59,014 nt of DNA from Candidatus Goldiibacteriota bacterium (GTDB lineage Bacteria; Oederibacteriota; PGYV01; DSYL01): the NCBI GenBank assembly GCA_018000835.1, contig JAGNJD010000003.1, positions 1-59,014 of the forward strand, read 5' to 3'. How positions within the stretch are numbered: position 1 is the stretch's first letter; each line of letters opens with the position of its first letter. Made by a program: the position numbers and the translations under genes. Below are positions 28,446 through 37,827 of this stretch, one piece after another. Below the pieces are notes generated by a model. It was not told the DNA's origin. It ran no database searches and saw only the letters and a list, made by a program, of their open reading frames with translations.

Positions 28446-28898
28446 GTGAAAAAAAGTTTTTCCCCGTTTTTAAGAACTGTTGTATGCGTTGTTCTGTCGT
28501 TTATGATGCTGGGCTGCGGCACTATCCTTTATCCGAATCGTATAGGTCAGAAAGGCGGAAATCTTGACCCTGCAGTATGCATTATGGATGGACTCGCATG
28601 CCTGCTTTTCCTTATCCCCGGTATAATTGCTTTTGCAGTTGATTTTTCAAACGGCACGATATACCTGCCGCATGGAAAAGGTTCATCTCTTGACCTGAAA
28701 AACGCAAGAGTAGTAAAGTTTGACAAAAACACAGCCACGTTTGACGACATAGAAAAAATAGTAAAAAGAGAAACAGGATACGACGTAAGCATAAGCGATT
28801 CAAACGTAGGAGTATATGCTTTTAATTCCTTTGATGAAATGTCGTCTCAGTATACTTTATTCATGCCGCAACCAGGAAACGTCGTCTGCAGCAAATAA
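28446..28898 (+). CDS. Small lipoprotein of unknown function
   Basis: 150 aa, starting with GTG 28446 behind a strong GGAGGTGA. The signal peptide ends in MLGCGTILYPNRIGQKGG; the lipobox LGC is near residue 24. A hydrophobic segment (CLLFLIPGIIAFAVDF) follows, which resembles small YceK/YidQ-like envelope lipoproteins, but I would not assign it. A terminator follows directly, and a weak -35 box TTGACA lies at 28374, so it is likely monocistronic. Confidence 0.75.
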   Translation: MKKSFSPFLRTVVCVVLSFMMLGCGTILYPNRIGQKGGNLDPAVCIMDGLACLLFLIPGIIAFAVDFSNGTIYLPHGKGSSLDLKNARVVKFDKNTATFDDIEKIVKRETGYDVSISDSNVGVYAFNSFDEMSSQYTLFMPQPGNVVCSK

Positions 28899-28914
28899 TT
28901 TATCTTAATATATA

Positions 28915-28953
28915 AAGCCGCCGTGTATTTTTTTAAATCCGGCGGCTTTTTTA
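28915..28953 (+). terminator. Intrinsic terminator of the small lipoprotein gene
   Basis: AAGCCGCC (28915-28922) pairs with GGCGGCTT (28941-28948) across an 18-base A/T-rich loop, and a T-run follows to 28953. Confidence 0.8.
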
Positions 28954-29077
28954 TTTTTTAGTTATTACCTTTCTCTGTTTTCATTTTTTTATAAAACACA
29001 TTAATTATTATGATATAATTTTTTAAGTTAGATTGGACTGCCTTGTATCAAAAAAAACTGAACGGAGGCATTATTAA

Positions 29078-30178
29078 ATGGAAGTCGGCATAGTTGGTTT
29101 ACCAAACGTAGGAAAGAGCACGATTTTTAACGTCTTAACGAAAACAAAAAGTGCAGCCACGGCAAATTATGAATTTTGCACGATTGAGCCAAACGTTGGC
29201 ATAGTCGCAGTCCCGGACCCGCGACTCGATTTCCTTTACAACGTTTATAACGACGGCAAAACCGGATACGTCCCTGCTTCGTTTAAATTTGTTGATATTG
29301 CAGGGCTTGTAAAAGGTGCAAGCAAGGGCGAAGGGCTCGGAAATAAATTTCTGGCAAACATAAGAGAGGTTGATGCAATAGCACACGTAGTCCGCGTTTT
29401 TACGGATCAAAACGTAGTGCGCACGTCCGGAAAAATAGACCCCGTGAGTGACATTGAAACCATAGAGACGGAACTAATGCTTGCAGACCTTGATTCCGTT
29501 ACAAAAGGATATCAGAAACTGGAACGCACGGCAAAGTCCGGCGACGACAAAGAAATAACCAGAAAATATGAAGCGTTTAAAAAAGTAAAAGACGCACTCG
29601 AAAACGGAATACCGGCAGGTAATGCAGGACTTACGCCGGATGAAAAATTTTACGTAAAGGAACTCGGACTTATGTCCTTAAAGCCGGTTTTATACGTCCT
29701 TAACGTCGATGAGGATAAAATGGAAAATCCTGAAAAAAATTTTCCTGTCCTTTTTGAATACCTGAAAAAAAGGAATCTTGAATACGTCGTTATATCCGCA
29801 CGAATAGAATCTGAAATGATGGAACTCGGCGAGGAAGAAAAAAAGGAATATTTAAAGGAACTTGGATTTGAATACAAGGGTTTTGATGAGTTTATACGCC
29901 ACTCATACAGATTGCTTGACCTCATAACTTTTTTTACGGCGGGACCAAAGGAAGTGCGGGCATGGCCGATAAAAAGGGGAACAAAAGCAGAAGAAGCAGC
30001 TGGAAAAATACACTCCGACATACAGAGGGGATTTATAAAAGCAGAAGTCATGAAATTTGACGATTTCAGGGAAGTAAAAGACGAAATTAAAATGAAGGAA
30101 TCGGGACTTGTCCGTTTTGAGGGCAGGGATTACGTAATGCAGGACGGGGACATAGTATATTTTAAATTTAATGTTTAA
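29078..30178 (+). CDS. ychF: Ribosome-binding ATPase YchF (Obg-like)
   Basis: 366 aa, full length. G1 is [12 protein letters not shown] (7-18), and G3 is [19 protein letters not shown]. The G4 region reads LYVLNVDED in place of NKxD, the change that makes YchF prefer ATP. A coiled-coil insert and the C-terminal TGS domain ([19 protein letters not shown] ... [14 protein letters not shown]) complete the family. It binds ribosomes and is linked to stress and translation control. ACGGAGG precedes the ATG. The gene is rich in ACGT (13 by hand count). Confidence 0.96.
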   Translation: MEVGIVGLPNVGKSTIFNVLTKTKSAATANYEFCTIEPNVGIVAVPDPRLDFLYNVYNDGKTGYVPASFKFVDIAGLVKGASKGEGLGNKFLANIREVDAIAHVVRVFTDQNVVRTSGKIDPVSDIETIETELMLADLDSVTKGYQKLERTAKSGDDKEITRKYEAFKKVKDALENGIPAGNAGLTPDEKFYVKELGLMSLKPVLYVLNVDEDKMENPEKNFPVLFEYLKKRNLEYVVISARIESEMMELGEEEKKEYLKELGFEYKGFDEFIRHSYRLLDLITFFTAGPKEVRAWPIKRGTKAEEAAGKIHSDIQRGFIKAEVMKFDDFREVKDEIKMKESGLVRFEGRDYVMQDGDIVYFKFNV

Positions 30179-30282
30179 GTGCATCGCTAAACGGGCAAAA
30201 CGTTATGTCGTTTCATATGTGGTTAATATGTAATAGATGGTAAATAAAAAACATGTAATTCACGATGCAAATATAAATTAAG

Positions 30283-30442
30283 GTTTTATCTACTTTGCCA
30301 GGAGGGTTCCAGGGTCGCTGCGGAATATCACCGGTATTCCTCGTCACCTGGTCAATCAACAAATCCCGTAAAGAGAATTTCTACGGGACAAATTGATTGA
30401 ATTTTTTGTGGGAGCCTCGGGCTTTAGCCCGAGGGGGTTCCA
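30283..30442 (+). repeat. Structured dispersed repeat, copy 1 (about 160 bp)
   Basis: It matches 38171-38303 over almost its whole length. It contains a stem GGAATATC/GGTATTCC (one G-T pair, versus A-T in copy 2), an extra internal hairpin TCCCGTA/TACGGGA (about 30364-30388) absent from copy 2, and a strong 3' hairpin CCTCGGGC-TTTA-GCCCGAGG. The last is typical of REP-type palindromes. Confidence 0.75.
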
Positions 30443-30444
30443 CT

Positions 30445-30560
30445 GCAATGAATTCCCAAAAAAATGCAATCAATCCTTCCAGCCTGCACAAGCGAAAATT
30501 TCAATAAAGCATATATTTTGAAATGGAATATATGAAATCCATATTTTTTACCGGACAGGA
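30445..30560 (+). repeat. A/T-rich dispersed repeat, copy A
   Basis: Its first part (GCAATGAATTCCCAAAAAAA, then AATGCAATCAATCC) recurs at 46247-46282. Its second part, about 66 bp from 30495 ending in TTTTTTACCGGACAGGA, recurs at 38474-38540 and 46305-46376. Partial copies are at 45589-45621 (+) and 58628-58652 (-). Confidence 0.65.
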
Positions 30561-30617
30561 GTGATGTCTCTGTATAATTTTACATAAATAATACCTGTTT
30601 CCTGATTAAAAAAATCA

Positions 30618-30645
30618 TTGACAAAAAAAATATATGTTATATATT
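30618..30645 (+). promoter_or_regulatory. Promoter of the hdr-mvh operon
   Basis: TTGACA (30618-30623), a 16-base spacer and TATATT (30640-30645). It lies 58 bases after repeat copy A. Confidence 0.6.
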
Positions 30646-30804
30646 AAGGTGCATAACGTGAAAAAAATCACAAAAGATGGTTTTTCGCGGTTTGTTCGTG
30701 GTTACCAAATATGTAAACAATTTGATTTTTCAAATGAAAACGGCAACTTTTCCTGAACATAAAAATGCAACTGATTATTACGTTGCATAGAAAAGGAGTA
30801 AAAA

Positions 30805-31347
30805 ATGAATCCTGAACTTTCCCGTAAAATTCTCGATGATTTTAAGAAATTACCGGCAGGTGAAAAAATAAACGAATGCATCCAGTGCGGAACATGCTCT
30901 GCATCATGTCCGGTTGCGGCAGCCATGGAAAATACGCCGCGTAAGATAATCGCCATGCTTCGCGCAGACAAAATAGACGAGGTTTTACAGTCCGATACCG
31001 TATGGCTGTGTGCATCATGTTACTCATGCACGGTCCGCTGTCCTGCCGGAATAAAATTTACCGATTTTATGTATCAATTGAAAAGAATGGGAGTAAAATA
31101 CAACATAAAACCAAAAAACAAATCTGGCTTAAAACTTGCACAAAGTTTTTGTGAAACCGTAAAAAGAAACGGAAGGGATTTTGAGCCGGAACTTCTGATA
31201 AGATACAATTTAAGAACGAACATTTTTAATTTTTTAAAAATAATACCGCTCGGGTTGAATCTGTTTTTCAAAAACCGTATGCCGGTTTTTCCTTCCAAAG
31301 TAAAAGGAGTTAAAAACATAAACCGTGCTCTAAACAAGGTAAAATAA
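30805..31347 (+). CDS. hdrC: Heterodisulfide reductase subunit C (HdrC)
   Basis: 180 aa. Two [4Fe-4S] ferredoxin motifs, CIQCGTCSASCP (25-36) and CASCYSCTVRCP (69-80), carry electrons between HdrA and the catalytic subunit HdrB. The basic C-terminal tail is usual. AAAGGAG precedes the ATG. The gene opens a seven-gene run, hdrC-hdrB-hdrA-mvhD-mvhG-mvhA-protease. In methanogens the complex reduces CoM-S-S-CoB; bacteria with the same genes use other, mostly unknown, disulfides. Confidence 0.93.
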   Translation: MNPELSRKILDDFKKLPAGEKINECIQCGTCSASCPVAAAMENTPRKIIAMLRADKIDEVLQSDTVWLCASCYSCTVRCPAGIKFTDFMYQLKRMGVKYNIKPKNKSGLKLAQSFCETVKRNGRDFEPELLIRYNLRTNIFNFLKIIPLGLNLFFKNRMPVFPSKVKGVKNINRALNKVK

Positions 31348-31357
31348 GGAGGATTTA

Positions 31358-32218
31358 ATGAAAACGTATGCTTTTTATCCAGGCTGTTCCCTTGAAGTTT
31401 CAAACAGGCCATACCTTCTTTCCATAATTGAATTATTCAAAGCGTTGAACTCGGAGTTAAAGGAACTTGAGGACTGGAACTGCTGCGGTGCTACTTTATA
31501 CATGGGGATAGATGAAATAAACGCAGTTTACATGTCTGCGAGAAATCTGGCGATTGCAGAAAAAAACGATTTTGACCTTTTAAATGCATGCAGTGCGTGT
31601 TTTTTGACGCTAAAAAAAGCAAAAGATTATCTTTTAAACGATAGGGAATTAATGGAAAAAATAAATTCCCTGCTAAAGGATGAAAATCTGAAATTCACCG
31701 GTAAAACGAAAATAAGGCACATCCTGGAAGTTTTATACAACGATTTCAGGGAACAGATACCGCCGCTTATTAAAAGAAAATTAAACGGATTAAAACTTGC
31801 GTGTTATTATGGCTGCCAGGTAGTCAGACCAAAAACGGATTTTGACGATCCTGAATTTCCTCAGAAGATGGACGAACTCGTAAATATGACCGGGGCAAAC
31901 AGCGTATTTTTTAGCCATAAGACAAAATGCTGCGGCGGGATGCTGATGACGACGAGCGAAGACGTCTGTCTGAAAATGGTAAGGGACATTTTATTGTCCG
32001 CACAAAATGCAGGTGCTGAAGCAATAGTAACCGTATGCCCGTTATGCCAGATGAACCTTGAAGCATATCAGGGTGCAATAAACAAAAAATACGGGACAAA
32101 ATTTAACGTCCCGATTTTATACCTTACGCAGATTCTGGGTTATGCAATGGGCATTGACCGGGATAAACTCGGGATAAACCAGAATTTTATAAATGCAGAC
32201 AAGGTTTTGGCAAAATAA
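31358..32218 (+). CDS. hdrB: Heterodisulfide reductase subunit B (HdrB)
   Basis: 286 aa with two CCG domains: NCCGATLYMG near 40 with downstream CSAC, and KCCGGMLMTTS near 190 with downstream CPLC. These Cys sets bind the unusual noncubane [4Fe-4S] clusters at which the disulfide is reduced. All expected Cys residues are present, so it should be active. It follows hdrC by ten bases with an AGGAGG site. Confidence 0.94.
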   Translation: MKTYAFYPGCSLEVSNRPYLLSIIELFKALNSELKELEDWNCCGATLYMGIDEINAVYMSARNLAIAEKNDFDLLNACSACFLTLKKAKDYLLNDRELMEKINSLLKDENLKFTGKTKIRHILEVLYNDFREQIPPLIKRKLNGLKLACYYGCQVVRPKTDFDDPEFPQKMDELVNMTGANSVFFSHKTKCCGGMLMTTSEDVCLKMVRDILLSAQNAGAEAIVTVCPLCQMNLEAYQGAINKKYGTKFNVPILYLTQILGYAMGIDRDKLGINQNFINADKVLAK

Positions 32219-32261
32219 TGCAAGGCATCATGCAGGAAGATTAAAAATTTACTAAAAGTGG

Positions 32262-32330
32262 CATTGCGAGGATGCCGAAAGAAAAGTAAGGCAGACATAA
32301 TAAGGATGGCTGAGATGGACGAAGCAATCC
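32262..32330. repeat. ATTGCGAG...GAAGCAAT repeat between hdrB and hdrA
   Basis: CATTGCGAGGATGCCG at the left and GACGAAGCAATCCTG at the right resemble a repeat found in many bacterial genomes, with ATTGC/GCAAT as short inverted ends. A related piece is at 58846-58871. The 175-base gap between the two genes has no coding frame. Confidence 0.5.
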
Positions 32331-32393
32331 TGTTTATATGAAGAAGTCACGGACAAAGTCAGTGACGTTATAAAATTAGTAAAGGAGGCAGTT

Positions 32394-34352
32394 ATGGCAG
32401 ACATAAGAATAGGAGTTTACGTGTGCCATTGCGGCACTAATATTTCACAAACGGTTAACATAGAGGAAGTCGTTGCATTTGCAAAGACGCTTCCCGGAGT
32501 TGCACTTGTCCGGGATTATAAATACATGTGCTCTGACCCCGGACAGGAAATGATAAAGGAGGACGTAAAAAGCAACAACCTTACGCACATAGTTGTATCG
32601 TCATGCTCGCCTTTGATGCACGAGGGGACGTTCCGTGGTGCAGTTGCAGATGCCGGGATAAACGAGTTTTTATTCCAGATGGCAAATATAAGGGAGCAGT
32701 GCTCCTGGGTTACGGATGATAAGGTAAAAGCAACTGAAAAGGCAAAAAAACTGATTGCAGCCGCTGTAAAAAGAGTCGTAAGAAACGAACCACTGGAACA
32801 AAAAGAAGTCCCGATAAATGACGCAACTCTTGTCGTTGGCGGCGGTATAGCGGGAATAGAAGCATCCCTTACCATTGCGGGGGCCGGAAAAAAAGTTTAT
32901 CTTGTGGAGAAAACTCCTACAATCGGCGGACACATGGCTAAATTTGACAAGACGTTTCCAACCCTTGACTGCGCTGCCTGCATTTTAACTCCAAAGATGG
33001 TATCAGTAGCACAAAACAAAAACATTGAACTTCTCACGTATTCAGAGGTTGAAGAAGTGAGCGGTTATGTAGGAAATTATAAAGTAAAGATAAGAAAAAA
33101 AGCGCGCTATGTGGACGTTGATAAATGCACCGGCTGCGGCGTTTGTGAAAAATACTGTCCGGTAAAAAACGTTCCATCTGAATTTGAGATGAACCTTACG
33201 ACAAGGAAAGCCATATACAGACCGTTTCCACAGGCAGTCCCTGCGGTTTATACCATTGACATGAATACCTGCAAAAAATGCAAGGTGTGCCAGAAAAAAT
33301 GTGAAAGAGGCGCAATTGACCTGGACATGAAGGATGAGATTCTGGAAGTTGAAGTTGGAAACATAATCATAACCACGGGATTTAATCTTTTTAACGACCA
33401 GAATCATTTAAAAAGATACGGATATAAAATTTATGACAACGTTTATACGTCCCTTGAGTTTGAGAGGTTTACCCATGCAAGCGGCCCGACCGGCGGAAAA
33501 ATACAGATGAAAGACGGCAGGGAACCGCAGAGCATAGCAATATTACACTGCATAGGCAGCAGGGATACGAATACGAATGAAAATTGTTCGCGCGTTTGCT
33601 GCATGTATTCCCTGAAATTTGCACATCTGATAAAGGAAAGAACAAAAGCAGAAGTTTACAATTTATACATAGACATAAGAGCATTTGGCAAGGGATATGA
33701 GGAATTTTATAAAAGATGCCTGCACGAAGGCGCACATTTTATAAGAGGCAAGGGCGCAGAGGTTACGATGCTGCCGGAAAACGAAGAAGAAAAAGGTAAA
33801 CTCATAGTAAAGGTTGAAGATACTTTGCTTGGTCAGATAAGAAGACTGCCGGTTGACATGGTAATTTTAAGTCTCGGATTAAGACCATCCGAAGATGCAG
33901 AAGAACTCTCGCACAAATTTTCAATAAGCAGGAGTAAGGATGGTTTCTTCCTTGAAAAGCATCCAAAACTTGCTCCTGTTTCAACTGCATCTGACGGGAT
34001 TTTCATCGCAGGCGCTGCGCAGGGACCAAAAGACATACCTGATACTGTGGCTCAGGCAAATGCAGCGGCATCGCAGGTGCTTGCAAACATTTTAAAAGGG
34101 AAAGTCCTGCTTGAGCCGGTTACTTCGTTCATTGACCCGGAAAAGTGCGCGGGATGCAAACTATGCATAAGCGTTTGTCCGTATCAGGCAATTGAATTTG
34201 ACGAAAAGGAAAAAGTATCGCATATAGTTGAAGCGATGTGCAAAGGATGCGGGACATGCGTTGCAGTTTGTCCATCTTCTGCGGCACAGCAAAAGGGTTA
34301 TAAAGACAATCAGATATTTTCTGAAATAGAAGGCATACTGGAAAAAGTATAG
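32394..34352 (+). CDS. hdrA: Heterodisulfide reductase subunit A (HdrA), electron-bifurcating flavoprotein
   Basis: 652 aa, canonical length and order. The N-terminal domain has VYVCHCGTNIS. The FAD fold starts with LVVGGGIAGIEASLT near 146. FPTLDCAACILTPKM is the HdrA-specific Cys region. Ferredoxin motifs CTGCGVCEKYCP (about 246) and CKKCKVCQKKC (about 293) follow, and two more lie at the end (CAGCKLCISVCP about 585, CKGCGTCVAVCP about 616). The FAD splits electron pairs from H2 between ferredoxin and the HdrBC disulfide site. AAAGGAGG precedes the ATG. All needed motifs are visible. Confidence 0.95.
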   Translation: MADIRIGVYVCHCGTNISQTVNIEEVVAFAKTLPGVALVRDYKYMCSDPGQEMIKEDVKSNNLTHIVVSSCSPLMHEGTFRGAVADAGINEFLFQMANIREQCSWVTDDKVKATEKAKKLIAAAVKRVVRNEPLEQKEVPINDATLVVGGGIAGIEASLTIAGAGKKVYLVEKTPTIGGHMAKFDKTFPTLDCAACILTPKMVSVAQNKNIELLTYSEVEEVSGYVGNYKVKIRKKARYVDVDKCTGCGVCEKYCPVKNVPSEFEMNLTTRKAIYRPFPQAVPAVYTIDMNTCKKCKVCQKKCERGAIDLDMKDEILEVEVGNIIITTGFNLFNDQNHLKRYGYKIYDNVYTSLEFERFTHASGPTGGKIQMKDGREPQSIAILHCIGSRDTNTNENCSRVCCMYSLKFAHLIKERTKAEVYNLYIDIRAFGKGYEEFYKRCLHEGAHFIRGKGAEVTMLPENEEEKGKLIVKVEDTLLGQIRRLPVDMVILSLGLRPSEDAEELSHKFSISRSKDGFFLEKHPKLAPVSTASDGIFIAGAAQGPKDIPDTVAQANAAASQVLANILKGKVLLEPVTSFIDPEKCAGCKLCISVCPYQAIEFDEKEKVSHIVEAMCKGCGTCVAVCPSSAAQQKGYKDNQIFSEIEGILEKV

Positions 34353-34477
34353 TATTTATTGCAAACGTTGATGAGACAATATTAAAAAAATGATTATGGA
34401 TTCAGGAACTGAATTCATACGTAAATGAAGGATTGTTTTTTTATGCATGTTTAAAAAATATATTTATGGAGGATAAC

Positions 34478-34909
34478 ATGAACGAGAATTTTGAACCAAG
34501 AATAGTTGCGTTTCTGTGCAGATGGTGCTCATATACGGGTGCGGACCTTGCAGGGACGAGCAGGATAAAATATCCTGCAAACGTGGTCCCGGTAAAAGTC
34601 ATGTGCTCCGGCAGAGTTGACCCCACGTTTGTGCTTAAGGCGTTTGCAGATGGTGCGGACGGCGTGCTTGTCTGCGGATGTCATCCGGGTGACTGCCATT
34701 ACGACATCGGAAATTATAACATGCAAAAGAGGGCGCCGCTGATAAAAAAAATGTTAAGAGAGATGGGCATAGAAGACGAAAGATTCCGGCTTGAATGGGT
34801 TTCTGCATCAGAAGGCGACAGATTTGCAGAAGTGGTAAAGGAGATAACGGAAGAAGTAAAAAAATTAGGACCTCTTAACTGGAAGGAAATAAAGGAGGCG
34901 GTTAAATGA
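34478..34909 (+). CDS. mvhD: MvhD-like [2Fe-2S] subunit linking hydrogenase to HdrA
   Basis: 143 aa from ATG 34478; GGAGG at 34468-34472 fixes this start over the in-frame one at 34433. Conserved Cys residues are in FLCRWCSYTGAD, KVMCSGRVDP and VLVCGCHPGDCHYDIGN. This is the delta subunit that passes electrons from the [NiFe]-hydrogenase to HdrA. Its stop overlaps the start of mvhG (ATGA). Confidence 0.92.
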   Translation: MNENFEPRIVAFLCRWCSYTGADLAGTSRIKYPANVVPVKVMCSGRVDPTFVLKAFADGADGVLVCGCHPGDCHYDIGNYNMQKRAPLIKKMLREMGIEDERFRLEWVSASEGDRFAEVVKEITEEVKKLGPLNWKEIKEAVK

Positions 34910-35862
34910 GTAACAAAACAAATCTTGCAATTTACTGGGCCGGCTCATGCGGCGGCTGTGACGTTTCCATACTTGATTTAAACGATAGGATTCTCGAAAT
35001 CGGGGAGAAATGCAATGTAAAACTCTGGCCTATTGCGATGGATTTTAAATTAAATGACGTAGAAGGGTATGCAGACAATTCAATAGACGTTTGCCTTTTT
35101 AACGGCTGCGTCAGAAATTCCGAACAGGAGCATATGGCAAAACTTCTGAGAAAAAAGTCAAAAATTCTCATAGCGTTTGGCTCCTGTGCGTATCTTGGCG
35201 GCATACCTGGCATGGCAAATTTTTACAAAAAGCAGGAAATTCTGGACAGGGTTTACGTTGAAGCACAGTCAGTGGAAAATAGTGAAAAAATTTATCCGCA
35301 GCCGCAGACAAAAGTAAACGAGGGAGAACTGGAAATACCGGTTTTTCACGATTTTGTAAAATCGTTGAATCAGGTTGTAGAGGTTGATTATTTTATTCCA
35401 GGCTGTCCGCCTACTACGGAAATCATAAATGCCGCACTTGATGCTTTATTTTCAGGCAATCTTCCGCCAAAGGGAAGCGTCATTGCAGGCAAAAAAAATT
35501 TATGTGAAGAATGTCCGAGGATAAAATCCGAGGAAAAAAAGGTAAAAAAATTCAAAAGACCTTATGAAATAATTCCTGATGAAAAAAAATGTCTTCTGGA
35601 GCAGGGAATAATATGCATGGGACCTGCAACCATAGGCGGATGCGGGGCAAAATGCATAAATGCAAACATGCCGTGCAGGGGATGTTTCGGACCTGCACCG
35701 CTTGTATCCGACATAGGAGCAAAAATGCTGTCAGCGGTTGCATCAGTCATAGATTCCAACGACCCGGAAGAGATTGAAAAAATAATAAACGAAATACCAG
35801 ACACGGCAGGAACGTTTTACAGATTTTCACTGCCGGTATCATTGTTAAGGAGGGCCAAGTAA
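34906..35862 (+). CDS. mvhG: F420-non-reducing-type [NiFe]-hydrogenase small subunit (MvhG-like)
   Basis: 318 aa. AIYWAGSCGGCDVSIL (10-24) holds the proximal-cluster Cys pair, AFGSCAYLGGIPGMAN and FIPGCPPTTEII the remaining ligands. The C-terminal CEECPRIK and CMGPATIGGCGAKC, with MPCRGCFGP, bind the further Fe-S clusters of group 3 enzymes. It carries electrons from the Ni-Fe site to MvhD. There is no twin-Arg signal, so the enzyme is cytoplasmic. Three bases separate it from mvhA. Confidence 0.93.
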   Translation: MSNKTNLAIYWAGSCGGCDVSILDLNDRILEIGEKCNVKLWPIAMDFKLNDVEGYADNSIDVCLFNGCVRNSEQEHMAKLLRKKSKILIAFGSCAYLGGIPGMANFYKKQEILDRVYVEAQSVENSEKIYPQPQTKVNEGELEIPVFHDFVKSLNQVVEVDYFIPGCPPTTEIINAALDALFSGNLPPKGSVIAGKKNLCEECPRIKSEEKKVKKFKRPYEIIPDEKKCLLEQGIICMGPATIGGCGAKCINANMPCRGCFGPAPLVSDIGAKMLSAVASVIDSNDPEEIEKIINEIPDTAGTFYRFSLPVSLLRRAK

Positions 35863-35865
35863 CCC

Positions 35866-37329
35866 ATGAAAAAGATAACGATAGACCCCATAACCCGGCT
35901 GGAAGGCCACGGCAAAATAGACATTTTTTTAAATGATGCAAATGAGGTTGAAAACGCATATCTCGAGATACCCGAACTCCGCGGGTTTGAAAAATTCTGT
36001 GAGGGAAGACCCGTAGAGGAACTCCCGCGCATAGTCCCAAAGATATGCGGCGTATGCCCGGGCGTTCATCACATGGCGTCAACAAAAGCGGTTGACATGG
36101 TTTTTGACGTCAAACCAACCGATACTGCAAAAAAGTTACGCAAGATTTTTTACCAGGCGCACAACATCCATTCACACATAGCCCATTTTTATGCACTTGC
36201 AGCGCCTGATTTTATAGTCGGCGTTGATTCTGATAAAGCGGAAAGAAATATTTTAGGCGTCATTGGAAAAGTAGGCGTTGAGACCGGGAAAAAAGTAATA
36301 GAAGCAAGAGCAAAGGCGCAGAAAATACAGGCAATGCTTGCAGGCCATCAGACGCACGTAGTCATGGGGCTGCCGGGCGGTGTATCAAAAAAAATGGCAA
36401 AAGAGGAGAGGGAAGAAATAAAAAAATATGCGGATGATTTACTCGAATTTGCAAAATTCACGAATAAAATATTTGAAGACGTAATATTGAAAAACAAGGA
36501 ATACATGGACCTCGTTTTAAGCGATACTTACGAAGTAAATCTGTATTCAATGGGGCTGGTGGATGAAAATAACAAAATGAACATGTATGAAGGAAAAGTA
36601 AGAGTAGTTGATACAAACGGGAACGAAGTATATAAATTTTCAGAGACGGAGTATCTTGATTACATTGCAGAACACGTAGAACCGTGGACTTATCTTAAAT
36701 TCCCGTATCTTAAAAAAGCAGGATGGAAAGGTTTTGTGGAAGGGCAGGGAACGTCTTTAACCCTCGTTGCCCCGCTTGGCAGGTTAAATGCATCAGAAGG
36801 GCTCACGACGCCTCTTGCCAATGCAGAATATGAAAGGATGTATAAAACGTTTGGCAAAAAGCCGGTAACAAAAGTACTTGCACAACACTGGGCAAGGGTG
36901 ATAGAACTTCTTTATTTTGCAGAAAATCTGACGGAACTCATCAAAGACGATTCGGTTTTATCAGACGACATAAGAAACATTCCGCAGGGAATAAAGGGGG
37001 AAGGCATTGGCATAGTGGAAGCACAGCGCGGGACTTTGATACATCATTACATAACCGACGAGAAGGGAATTGTAAAAAAAGCAAACATAATAGTTGCCAC
37101 TGCATTTAATTATGGGGCCATGAGTTTAACCATAAAAAATGCTGCAAAAAAACTCGTAAAAAAAGAAGGAAAGATAACGGATAAAATTTTAAACATGATT
37201 GAAATGGCTTTCCGTGCATTTGACCCGTGCTTTGGATGCGCCACGCATTCTTTGCCGGGCACGATGCCGTTGATAGTAAAGGTAAAAAACAAAAAGGGTG
37301 AAGTAATTGATATGATAAGACGTGACTGA
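35866..37329 (+). CDS. mvhA: [NiFe]-hydrogenase large subunit (MvhA-like)
   Basis: 487 aa. The L1 motif KICGVCPGVHH (about 59-69) and the L2 motif DPCFGCATH (about 453-461) give the four Cys ligands of the Ni-Fe site. A 26-residue tail after the last His is typical of precursors cut by a maturation protease, and that gene follows directly. It oxidises H2 for the HdrABC complex (group 3c). GGAGG lies ten bases before the ATG. No hyp accessory genes are in the window. Confidence 0.95.
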   Translation: MKKITIDPITRLEGHGKIDIFLNDANEVENAYLEIPELRGFEKFCEGRPVEELPRIVPKICGVCPGVHHMASTKAVDMVFDVKPTDTAKKLRKIFYQAHNIHSHIAHFYALAAPDFIVGVDSDKAERNILGVIGKVGVETGKKVIEARAKAQKIQAMLAGHQTHVVMGLPGGVSKKMAKEEREEIKKYADDLLEFAKFTNKIFEDVILKNKEYMDLVLSDTYEVNLYSMGLVDENNKMNMYEGKVRVVDTNGNEVYKFSETEYLDYIAEHVEPWTYLKFPYLKKAGWKGFVEGQGTSLTLVAPLGRLNASEGLTTPLANAEYERMYKTFGKKPVTKVLAQHWARVIELLYFAENLTELIKDDSVLSDDIRNIPQGIKGEGIGIVEAQRGTLIHHYITDEKGIVKKANIIVATAFNYGAMSLTIKNAAKKLVKKEGKITDKILNMIEMAFRAFDPCFGCATHSLPGTMPLIVKVKNKKGEVIDMIRRD

Positions 37330-37330
37330 A

Positions 37331-37795
37331 ATGTCAAAGACACTCATCCTCGGGCTGGGTAATTCAATATTAAGCGACGACAGGATAGGACTGCTGGTTG
37401 CAGAAGCGGTTTACGGCAGATTAAATTCCACAGGGACTGATTTAAAACTTGCCGAGACCGCAGGGATGGACCTTATCAACGTCGTAAAAGATTACGATAA
37501 TTTAATAGTCATTGATTCAATAAAGACGGGAAAAATGGAACCGGGGGAAGTAGTAGAAATAATGGAAAATCAAAACGCATCCTCCAGGATGCTTTCAAGT
37601 CATGACGTTTCATTTTTTGAAATGCTTAAAATGGGAAAAGTTCTCGGGTTAAAAATGCCGCAAAACGTAAAAATATACGGGATTGAAATAAAGGATAACG
37701 AAACTTTCTCGGAAGAATTAACCGATGAATTAAAAGAAAAATTACCGGAAATAATAAACAAAATTTATCTTGCTAATAGGGAAAATTTGCAGTGA
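37331..37795 (+). CDS. Hydrogenase maturation protease (HycI/HyaD family)
   Basis: 154 aa from ATG 37331, two bases after the mvhA stop; an upstream in-frame GTG at 37322 lies inside mvhA. LILGLGNSILSDDRIGLLV holds the first metal-binding Asp/Glu region, VIDSIKTGKMEPGEV the second, and SSHDVSFFEMLKM the conserved His-Asp. It removes the C-terminal peptide of MvhA after nickel insertion. It ends the operon. Confidence 0.9.
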   Translation: MSKTLILGLGNSILSDDRIGLLVAEAVYGRLNSTGTDLKLAETAGMDLINVVKDYDNLIVIDSIKTGKMEPGEVVEIMENQNASSRMLSSHDVSFFEMLKMGKVLGLKMPQNVKIYGIEIKDNETFSEELTDELKEKLPEIINKIYLANRENLQ

Positions 37796-37827
37796 CAATA
37801 GATAAATTAAAATATAAAATGATAAAT

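Larger units (their letters stand above)
30179..30804. other. Repeat-rich intergenic region before the hdr operon
   Basis: 626 bases with no coding frame. In order it holds the structured repeat copy 1 (30283-30442), a composite A/T-rich repeat (30445-30560), and the operon promoter (30618-30645), which leaves a leader of about 155 bases before hdrC. Confidence 0.7.

Noticed and set aside
35866..37329. Hydrogenase large subunit as a complex I-like relic
   Set aside because: All four Ni-Fe Cys ligands and a cleavable C-terminal tail are present, and the protease gene follows, so it is a real hydrogenase.
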